From Enoplolaimus lenunculus (Eukaryota; Nematoda; Enoplea; Enoplida; Thoracostomopsidae): a stretch of 64,000 nt of DNA. The notes beneath the pieces were generated by a model. That model was not told where the DNA came from, made no database searches, and saw only the letters and a program-made list of their open reading frames with translations. The stretch covers positions 248,001-312,000 of the forward strand of contig JASANG010004129.1 of assembly GCA_030248215.1 (NCBI GenBank). Direction: 5' to 3'. The position numbers and the translations under genes are program-made. Positions within the stretch are counted from its first letter, which is position 1. Each line of letters begins with the position of its first letter. Shown here in pieces: positions 42,101 to 53,770 of the stretch.

Positions 42101-45100
42101 CAATCATTAGGGTTATTAGAGAACAAAACAATGTGTGGGAACAATTTAGCGAATCTGTAATAAATAAATATTTTTCGCGTTAATTCAACATTGCTAAATC
42201 TCAGGATAGTAGATTATTTGATACAGAATTTCATAAAATTGATCGAAAATTTATTCACGAAAACACATCATCAAGTATACCTATAGAGTTATAATCGTAA
42301 GAATTACATAGCTAACGAATACAAAACAAAAATGAAAAATTTCGTTCACTTTCTATAAAGAGTTTTTAACCATAGCTACTAAAATCATACTCGTTTTTGC
42401 AAGCAGTGCCGCTCTGACATTTCCAACCTATTTTGCCGCCAGCGTACCAAATTTGAACTAATCAGCTCTAATATTACTTGAGTACCAACATGAGAACTAA
42501 ACTGAAAATCAGCAATTGATACGTGCGAGTCATATCTTTTACAGTCGTCAACTGTATACAGTTCCACTATTACCTCAGTTGAACGCAACCAATACTTACA
42601 ATCGAGAGCTGTATTGTTCAAGCACCGAAGTTGCTCCCGGCAATGGAACTGAACGTTGAACGGTATGTTGAGTTGAAATTGAATTCGATTTGTCGACAAT
42701 ATTGGCCTCTTTTTGGTACTGTGATTCCTTCAGTATCTGAAACGACAAATAAAATATTGTGTTCAGATCCGCAGGAAATTATATTTGGGACGGCACCGAA
42801 CAATTTTGGGGCCCTAACAAACACAATTCAGAATTGTTTACTTTTAGACATTGTCTATATTTGGAGGCACCAGTCAAATTTGAAGAGACAAGACCCCCCA
42901 AAGCCAGCCAGTGTGGATACCCTTGTCTGTGGGAGTTCAAGAGCATTGACAAGGAACCAATGAAATGGTTAGCATTAATAATTTGCGTACACCATGTAAC
43001 AATTGCCAAATGCCGTCAGATGACGGTCGAAAAGAATTTTATGGAACATCAGTCCAATGGTAGAATTTTAGAGGTAATTGGAGACATCAAAACATTTATG
43101 CCGAAACCATTTTCAATCACAAATATGATAAATCGAATATGGGTTGGGTTTCTGAAATCTCACTTATGCATTTAATTAAGTACGCTTTTAAAAACGACAA
43201 AATGGTTAAGTAATTACTTTAGCACGTACTTTAGTACTAAATCATACTTAAACTATTGTTTCAGAAACCCAACCATTGTTTGCCAAATTTCAACAAATTG
43301 TATTTTGTCAAAAATAAACAAAATTTATAAAGCTAAATTGGCGACCCGTATCTTTTCTTGAAGCATCTACGAAAGCTTTGTCTGTCTTCTACGACTCGCG
43401 TTACAATTCACGAATATCTGATCTGGGTACTCAAGCATTGACTCTTAGTTTTTAGTTTCACCATTATCGTCACTAATTTACATGCTCAACTCGGATCAGT
43501 TTAACTCAACCTGTAAAAAAAGTAGCTTACACGAGGAGTTTGAATAATTTTGCATGAGGGAAAATATTTTATTGATACCACCGGAGTAATTGTCTTAAGA
43601 TGCAAGCAAGATTATCAAGTAAAAGCCCGTATTCTCAAATGTGTGTAGCAGCTACCACGTGTTGGTGGTAGGTCCTGTAACTTTGGAACCAGCGTATGGC
43701 GACGTTCGAAACTCAACACAATGTTCGTGTTTGATTTGCCCTAATTCTGTACTAATTTTGACATCTGTAATTGCTGATTTTCGTCAGTTTGAAAACTTAT
43801 CCGCTAACTGATGATAGGTACTGTTTGCATTCGAGAATATGAGTCAAGGGAATAGTAGAAAAATCGTATACGTAGTATTTTCAATAAATTACTATAATCG
43901 CCTCAGGTATACTCACCCACAAGGTCAGGCTTAAGCCGCAACCTTAGGCTTAAAATTTACTAAAAATGTTTTCCAATGCCTTCGCCTAAACCTTTACCTG
44001 AAAGCCTAAGCCTAAACCCAAACCTTGGCGAAACGAGCAACAGCTAACAAATCGATAATAATCACTTTAAGGATTTTTACACTAACTTTAAGCTTCTGAG
44101 CTTCATTGTCACTTTTACACCCCCAGTAAAGGATGGCGAAGGCTGCTGCTCCAGCGAGTACAAGGACACAGATTACGATCAACGGCAGTAACCACAGCGG
44201 CGATCTGCTTGTTCGAGAAGTCGTTTTAGCTTGACGTGTTGCTGTAACGAACGGTCGTACTTGAATCTAGAATAGACACTTGTTCAAAACAATTATTAAC
44301 CACTGATGTGCTATAGTTTAAAAGATTAGCCCGTATTCTCAAATGTTTGTAGCATCTATTACCAGTTGCTGGTAGGGCTCGTACTTTTCAAACAATGTTG
44401 ACGTTTGAAATTCAGCACATTTATTGCGTTCGACTTTCTCTACTTCTGTGCAAGTTTGCGATCTGCAATATTGCAGCAGTTCGTTAGTTTGAAAACCTAT
44501 TACTAACTGGTGATAGGTGCTATATACATTTGAGAATATGGACCCTTGCAATAATCCAGGCATTGCCGGCGCAAGCGGCCTTGAAATTCCCCAATTGGGC
44601 AGGCCTGACAATTGGGGGTGGCTCATTTTAGCAAACTTCGCGGACCACGAAGTTATAGAGCTGTGTTTAGTTGTGGCCCCTCGCACCGGTCTGGGGGGTT
44701 TTGAATATAAAAACATAGTTGACACATAGCTTTTTGTACACGAACGGATACGTAATTGTTTTAATTTCCCTGTATGCTACAGTTTGAAAACTTAAATTAT
44801 AGCTTAACCAAACTTGAATATTAGTTTACATCAAACTTAAACTGCAAACTAAAACTATGTGAGATATTAAATGAGTTTAAAGCGGAACCCTGCGGATTAG
44901 TTCAGTTAATCTAGAAAGTTAGTTTAATTTTGCTAGATTAGCTTAAGCTTAAATCAAGTTAGTTTACACAGTAATGATGATTATCTTGCGTTTGTAGTTG
45001 AGATGTGTTGGGGGGATTTATTCTTCGATGAAAATGAACAAGTACCTTGGAAATAAATAAATTTCATATGCTCTACCAATTTGACCGGGTCACCCTCCCC

Positions 45101-48100
45101 CCATTGTCGCCACCCTTGACTCTAACCGGATATTTGACATGAGCCGAAATTTCTTCGGGTGTCAAATTGTCAAATGTTTGTTTCACTTTTGTAGCATCAA
45201 CATAGCTGTGACCCCAAACAACATAGAATCGAACAAGCATACGTTCCGCTGTCTCTCGATCAAGGCTTGTAATCTGACCAATAAATTATTTCCGCCTTTA
45301 CTCTAAGCTTGCAGGTGCTGTTATTGACGTTGACGAAACGGGGTTTAATCGGGTTCGAGTCCAGGAGCGGTACAGTATTAATTCATAAGCCTAAGCCTAA
45401 GCCAAGCAAAAAAATAGCCCAAAGGTTAAGCTTTTTCTATTCTAGTCCCACAGAAAAACATTCCGCTCCTGATCTTTACATGGGCCGAGTCAGTGAACCC
45501 TTGGAATCTGTAGACTTTGTGTGATTCAATTTTTGTACTTGAGCGAAGGATACAGCATCCAACATTAGTTAAAATTTTAATAAGTGTACACTCAAAACAA
45601 TAATATTTCTGGTATTTAAGAAAAAAATTTCTTACGTAAAAAATTACTAACAAGGTGCACTTGAAAAGTATTTCTGTTATAACATAGAAGTTTTCATAAA
45701 CAGTTTTGAAATAAAGTCTGAAAATAAACGTTTTTCAATTATTTTCAGAAAAATTGTCTACAATATCAGAAAAACATTTCAGATTTGCCATAGAAAATAC
45801 ATTTCTGAATAAATTCAGAAATAAATTTTTTGCGTGTAGTGCTTGTTCCTGGTTGTATAAATAGTGTTTAGATTAATAGAAATGTACAAAAATCTCTTCA
45901 TAGACAGCGGCTGGTACTGATTCCCTTAACCAATTTGAAGCCTTGATTTTAGGTATAGTTCAGAGTACAACCGCAGGTCTGCCTCCGGCTTCGGCAGAAA
46001 ATCGGCCTCCGGCTACGGCTCCGGCTCCGATAGAATTTTTGCCGGAGGATCCGGCAATTTCGGTAGTAATATTTTGCATAATTTTCCTAAATTTATCTGT
46101 TTAGCGCGTTTCGATTGACTTTTGTCACAATTTTCATGAATGAATTGCCGAAATTTGGCCGAAAATTAGCGTGAAACCAAACAACTTATAACAACATTTT
46201 GCAGATATTGGCTAATAAATTAACTAATTAACCATCATTTTTACTACTTTATTTTGCATCACATCCGGCTCCGGCAAGTTTCATTGACCTCTGGCTCCGG
46301 CAAGTTTCATTGACCTCTGGCTCCGGCAAGTTTCATTGACCTCTGGCTCCGGCAAGTTTCATTGACCTCTGGCTCCGGCTCCGGCTCCGGTATTTTTCAC
46401 CTCCGGTTGCACCTTGGTATAGTTGGTCTTGCGTTTCATTTTTACGATGAAAACGACCTGGTTTGTTAACGTCATCGCAAAGTGCGACACTCAACATGTG
46501 ACGGTGATGGAATGTCAAAGCATTAAAGAAATATATAAGGGCAAAACCGTAGATCTGCCTCCGGCTCCGGCACAAAATCGGCCTCCGGCTCCGGCAGAAA
46601 ATCGGCTTCCTGCTCCGGCAGAAAATCAGCCTCGGCTCCGGTACAATTTTTGTCGGAGGTTCCGGCAATTTCGGTAGTAAAATTTTGAAAAAAAATTGCA
46701 AAATTTATTTGTTTAGCGCGTTTCGTTTTACTTTTGTCACAATTTTCAGGAAAGAATTTTTGAAATTTCGCAGAAAATTACAGATAAATCAAACAAATTA
46801 ACAACATATTGCAGATATTGGCTAAAATTAACTAATTAACCATCACTTTTATACCTAATTTCGCGTCACCTCTACTCCGGCTTAGGCTCCAGCAAGTTGC
46901 GGTGACTTCCGACTTCTGCTCCGGTATTTTTCACCTCCGGTTGCACCCTGATATATATACATATATGTTCATATACATATATATGTGTGTTATTTTGAGG
47001 CTTTGTATTTAGCATGATAGAGGGCGGTCCTCAGATTCGTTCGTTTGGTATGGAAATTGCAAAAAGCAATCCACGTACATTGAATAGCTTAACACTTCTG
47101 TTTCCAATAGACCGAGAAACTAAAATATTAAAATCACTAACAATTTTCATACTACAGTACGCTGACTTTTCCGTCACAAAAATTTTCGCTTTTTATGATG
47201 TTCTTTATTTCTTAATTTTAGGCCTGTGGCTATTTTTTGTTTGTGCTATTGGGCTTGTTTTAAACCAATAATTCTATTTTATCACTGTAAATTCCAGTGA
47301 GTCAATTAATCAACTCTCAGACGGAAAGTTAGTTTTTTTCTAAGTTAGTAACAGTAAACTTTAATCCACTCTGAGTTGTGTCGATTCTCACTCTGAGTTG
47401 AGTTGATTCCGGGGGAGTTTATTAATTAAATCAGAATGAGTTGAATTTACTCAAAATTATGAGTTCTGATAGTCCTAACTCAGACTGAGTGATTCATTTC
47501 ATTCTGAGTTGAAATCAACTCACTGTAATTTACAGTGTAGATATTATTAAGCTTGTTGTGTATAAACACTATCACTCGCTAAATCGCTTTTACAATTAAA
47601 CCTAGAAAATAATTGGTTATCTGAGAAAAAACTATTGCAACCACGTTGGCAAGCATACTTTGATTACAGGTTTGTCATCTCTTGGAACATTCCTTCGTCG
47701 TCTCGTATCGGTTTCGCTTTTGTAATCGTACACCAAATTGACTATCTGTCTTCGGTCGACAAACTCGAAATCGTTGTTATCGACGGCTAATAACGTTTTC
47801 ATTCGTTCAAGATGCCTTGCAACTCGATGCCGAACTACTCCAAGTTGTCGATTTCGAGCTTCTACGTAACTTTCGCCGAGTCCTCGAGTTAATTGACTGA
47901 TGAATTCAACTGAATGAGTGTTTAGTGATCGGGGAACACGCAGTTTTAGAGCGAGCATATACCGTTCAGGCGCGTAGCGTGACAGGCCGATAGGCGGGGC
48001 TGAGTAACCGCCTGCTGGCAGTATTGTGGGCAGTGAACTGGCCAAAGGTTGTGGTGTCCGTAACGATGGCATTGAAACGCGATTTGTTTGCGGCAGTGCT

Positions 48101-51100
48101 AATATATATATGTATATGTATATGTTTAGCTGTTTTTCAAACACAAAGCTTAACGCCAACTGGTAATAAATGCTACACACATTTGAGAGTCCCTGTATAG
48201 AACAGGGCCGGATCGTTTCCGATGTGGCTGTAATAGAGTCAGTTTAAGCTTTAGGCAAAGTTTTTGGCGCAGGCTTAGGCTTTGATTTGGGCTTAGGCTT
48301 AGGAATAGGCTCATCTTTACGCTTAGGCTTAGGCTTAGGCTTAGGCTTGGGAATATGATTATATATACTATAGTTCCGGTCCTGTTCTATACATGGGTCC
48401 ATTTGAGAATACAGCCGGACGTTTGAACTAATTAGTTTTTGTTCAGGTATATTGTCTTAAAAACATTTTTTGCATTTTGTTAAGCTTAAATTTTTAAATG
48501 TCTTCGAAGTTCATTTTCGCCATAAAGTAACAAATTAGTGTGAAAAAAGATAAAATTACAAATAAATTGATATCTCATTCGATTAATGTTTTTATGGCAA
48601 TTAGCAACGGGACAGATATTTTCGAAATTTGGCAACCTTCAAGCACCGTCACAGCTTATGCCAATATTATGTATACTGATGTGAGTAAATTTTGGCTTTT
48701 TTTGAAAACGCAGTTTGTGGAATAAATGTTCGTAGAATTTTCAAATTACTGTCGTTAAAATTTTCAATTACTGTCTTTATAATTTTCAATTACTGTCTTT
48801 AAAATTTTCAATTACTGTCTTTAAAATTTTCAATTACTGTCTTTAAAATTTTCAATTACTGTCTTTAAAATTTTCAATTACTGTCTTTAAAAATTTCAAT
48901 TACTATCTTTAAAATTTTCAATTACTGTCTTTAAAAATATTAATTACTATCTTTAAAGTTTTCAATTACTTTCTTTAAAAATATCAATTACTATCTTTAA
49001 AGTATTCAATTACTTTCTTTAAAAATATCAATTACTTCTACTGTCTTTAAAAATATCAATTACTATCTTTAAAGTTTTCAATTACTTTCTTTAAAATTTT
49101 CAATTACTGTCTTTAAAATTTTCAGTTACTGTCTTTTATAAAATTTTCAATTACTGTCTTTAAAATTTTCAGTTACTGTCTTTTATAAAATTTTCAATTA
49201 CTGTCTTTAAAATTTTCAGTTACTGTCATTAAAATTTTCAATTACTGTCTTTAAAATTTTCAGTTACTGTCATTAAAATTTTCAATTACTGTCTTTAAAA
49301 TTTTCAGTTACTGTCATTAAAATTTTCAATTACTGTCTTTAAAATTTTCAGTTACTGTCATTAAAATTTTTAATTACTGTCTTTAAAATTTTCAGTTACT
49401 GTCTTTAAAAAAATGTTCAATTACTGTCTTTTAAAGTTTTCAATTACTGTCTTTAAAATTTTCAATTACTGTCTTTAAAAATATCAATTACTATCTTTAA
49501 AATTTTCAATTACTTTCTTTAAAAATATCAATTACTATCTTTAAAATTTTCCATTACTGTCTTTAAAATTTTCAATTACTGTCTTTAAAATTTTCAATTA
49601 CTGTCTTTAAAATTTTCAATTACTGTCTTTAAAATTTTCAATTACTGTCATTAAAATTTTCAGTTACTGTCATTAAAATTTTCAATTACTGTCTTTAAAA
49701 TTTTTAATTACTGTCATTAAAAATTTCAATTACTGTCTTTAAAATTTTCAATCACTGTCTTTGAAATTTCAAATTACTGTCGTTAATAATTGCAATTACT
49801 GTCTTTCAATTACTATCTTTAAAATTTTAAATTACTGTCATTAAAAATTTCAATTATTGTCTTAAAAATTTTCAATCACTGTCTTTAAAATTTTAAATTG
49901 CTGTCTTTAAAAATTTCAATTACTATCCTTAAAGCTTTCAATTATTGTCTTTAAACAAAATTGATTTTCGGTTAAATCTTACCTTTAAAATGAAAATAAT
50001 TTTAATTTTTAGTGTTTATAAACAAACTTCAATTTCGACCCATCGTCTTACGTTTAATGACATTCAAAGAATCGTCAGTTGAGCTGCTGTAATCGACTTC
50101 GTAATAATCGACCACCGAAGACGACACAGCAGTGCTGGCATCTGTTGGTCCTGGACCAGGTGGCGGTGGCAGTGGAAACGGAAACATTGGCACTGTCTGA
50201 ATTGTTGCATTAGATGCTGTCAGAGACTGCTTTGAACTGTTGAATAAAGTCAAAAGTACACCAATCAAATGTCGAGTTCTCGGATAAACAATCGCGCTTT
50301 GAGTTAACTCTCCCAGCTTAAATGTAGCGTTGCCTTGGCCTGCGAGAAACATCTTTATAAGTGCCGCTTCCCACGCAGTCAGTCGGCTCCAGTCGCCACG
50401 ATTTCGACCAATCGTATCGTTTGCAAGTTGGGCAAGACGATCCTGCAGATCTGGTTCGATTATTATTTTGATCGACATTTCTTGGTTAATATTTATACTA
50501 GCAGTTGAACAGACTCGGCAAGCGTGCTCTGATTGGGTTAAAAGACAATTTATGCAGTTCAGCGATTGGTTGCCTGTGATCTGTTGTGCGATTAGTTTTG
50601 CCCATTCATCCAATGAGGCGTTCGCTGGTAAGTTTACGCCGGCGAATAGTGTCTGAAGCATTTCGGTGGTCGGTTTACTCTGTAAACCTTCGGCGATTAA
50701 AAGTAGCAGACGTAAAATTGTAAGTAGGGCGGTGAAGAATTGGCGTTTACCTCCTGGCGACATATTTTCAGTGGATGCCGAAACGTTGCCAGCTGTTTCT
50801 TGGGTTGCTAGCAAACCAACGTATACCAGAATTAGGCGAGTTGTTTTTGGAGTTACAATTAACCGTTGAATGCTCGGTTCGACTCCAGTCGCGTTAGTTT
50901 GTGCTTGCTCTAAAATGAGGCTAATCAGCGTTAGAAACGGGTCAAATTCACCATGAAGAGTTGCTGGTTGTTGTTGACGTTGTTGTTGATTGATATTAGT
51001 TTTCAATTTACCCAAGATGATGGGCAGACGAGTTCGACTAGAATTAAGACTGTTCGATTCGGTCAGTAGCAGTTGAAAAACAAATTTGGTCAAATTAGGA

Positions 51101-52470
51101 TCGTTGGTCGCCGCTCCAATTGCTTGCGGGTCAGAAAGTCCAAGGACTAGCAAAAATCGCACCAGTACTTCACTGTCGCTAGCTTGGCATAATTGGCTGC
51201 ATTTTGGTATTTTCATGAAATCATAAAGCTCTGACCATGTAATATTTTTCAACGCTAATTCATTAATAACTGCAAGCTGCAATAAATGTATTGTTTGTTT
51301 TGACAATTTTGGCAAATGTCTGTTTCGCGATAGCAACTCGACGATCGTTTGTAACCAATCAGGCAAACCTGGCACTGGTTTAGGTTCAAAATCGCCAACA
51401 CCCAGCTGGATAAGAACAAAGTATTTGAAATCTGCTCTTGTTCCGAGTTGATCTGGTCGACGAACGAATGCGAGCATTATTGTCTTGAAGTCAGACATAT
51501 TAATGCTTGTTTCGTTTGTTGCGTGCACTAAAAATGTAATCAAATACTGCATCGGAAGAGTCCATTCGTGAGACAGATTTGAATTTGGATGCAAGCCACC
51601 AAGTGTTGCTGTAACATTGAACAAATCACAATCATCGGCGAACGCTGTTAACAGTAGACGTTTCAACACTTTATCGTTCACGTCTGTTGTAAGATTCGTG
51701 TTGTTGAGCAATTTGAATAACTCTATTCTATCAGTTGAATTGAACTTTTTCAAATTGAAAATTTTTTCAACCAGAACATACTTGTCGCGAAATATTTGCT
51801 GAATTTCGTTCAGCGTTAGCGATGTGTTGCCTAAAAGTTGGGTTATATAGTGTGGATAGGCGTCTTCTAACCCTAGTGTTTGTCCTGACCATAGGATTAC
51901 CAGAGCTGCAAGTATACGATTCCGTATAATTAGGTTATTCTGGTTTAGTTCAACTTCAACGGACGTTTCGTTTCGAGGTACCAGTTCAATTTCAACTGTC
52001 GTTCCGGGGCCGATCCAATTTTGAAGCAGCGTCCAAATTTGTAAAAATTCACGTGCCGCCAAACTGTTCAAGTTTTTTGTTTTTGTTGTTGTTGCGTTCG
52101 ATTCAACCGGGCCTGTTAAATTGGACGTAGTTGCAATTCGAATTAAAACGTCGAGCAAATCAACAAATCCGGGCACTCGGGTGTCAACAAAACGCAAATC
52201 GATTGGATGGCCAGTAACAACGCCTGGAATACGATTGGATGTTGACGATTGGGTAATGAGAGTATTTGAAAACGTAGAAGCGGTTGTTGCGTTTGTTGTT
52301 GTCATTGTTGTTGATGATTTTGTTGCTGTTGTTGTTGTTGTTGTCTGTGGTGCTGGTGGTGTTGTTGTTGGTGTTGTTGTTGGTGGTGGTGCGCTTGTTG
52401 GTGTTGGTGTTGGTGGTGTTGTTGGTGTTGTTGTTGTTGTTGTTGTTGTTGGTGGTGGTGGTGTTGTTGG

Positions 52471-52507
<37 letters not shown>

Positions 52508-53591
52508 CTTACTGCTACTGTTGTTGTTGATTGTGGTGGCGTTATTTCTAGTGGTGTTGCTTCTGTTGGTGTCGTTGGTGTTGTTGCTGGTGGTGTTGTT
52601 GTTGTTGGTGCTGTTGTTGCTGCTGTTGTTGTTGCGATTACCACTGGAGTAACAGTACTTATAACTAGAGGAACGCTTGTACTTTGATAAATTTCAGTTA
52701 AAAAAGTTTCGGTTTCCAAAGACACGGACGTTCCACCTGACAACGGTATCGTTGAACGGTTCAACTCAAATTGAGCTGTAGTTGAGTTCAACTTATCAAA
52801 GGATCGCGTGGATTCTGAACTGGTTTGTAGAGCAACTGAGTATTGCGTTAAAATCACTGAACGTTTGGTTGTTTTCGAAGTTTGACTGGAGCTCATTTGA
52901 ACCGGCGTTCGAATGTTATTGGTTGAAGTTAAAAGTCGAGTTGAATTGACTCTAGGACGACTTGTTGGACGGCGTCTAACGTTTGATTTTGTAATGGTTC
53001 CGGGTTCAGTTGTTAATTCGAATGTATTAACAACTGACTCCGATTTTGTGTTGGTTTGGGGCAGTTGTGAAGAAGATACTGTAGTTGGTGATGCGAACGC
53101 TGTTTCTGATTTAGACGAGTTGAGCCAACGGCGAGTTGAAGACGATGTTGTGAGTTGAGAAAAAGGAGCAGACGGAGTCATGGAGCTTGCAGTTGTAGGC
53201 GGTGGCAGGAGTGTGAATGTAACTGGGGGTGGTGGAAAAAATGTAAAATTACTGTCAGTGATTGGAGTCACCAGGATTGTGGGTTTGCTTGAACTTTGGG
53301 TAAAGTTTGTGACATCGCTAGGGAGAGGCGTGATTTTAGTTTGAAATCCATTAGTCAAATTGGATAAAATTGTCGAGTTTAGTGCTAGCGATGATAGCGT
53401 AATGGTAGTGTTCAGTATCGGTGGCATTGTTTGATTAACGTGTTGTTCAGTTATAACTCGAGTTGAAATTAGTGTGACCTCTGGGGTGACCTGGTTTGTC
53501 TGTGGCAACCCTGAAACCAAACTTGTGGAATTGGCCGGGTTGGTTGAAATTGTCGCCTGAAATGCTGTTGTTGTTGTTGTTGTTGTTGTGG

Positions 53592-53622
<31 letters not shown>

Positions 53623-53690
53623 GGTTGTTGTTGTTGTGGTTGTTGTTGTTGTTGTTGTTGTGGTTGTTGTTGTTGTTGTTGTTGTTGTGG

Positions 53691-53727
<37 letters not shown>

Positions 53728-53729
53728 GG

Positions 53730-53770
<41 letters not shown>

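Noticed and set aside
42631-43175. Plus-strand frames of 110 and 138 codons
   Set aside because: Opposite to gene 2 exon 5 and its intron; no signal, domain or splice support.
48727-49955. CRISPR-like array
   Set aside because: Head-to-tail 22-bp units without unique spacers, in an animal intron.
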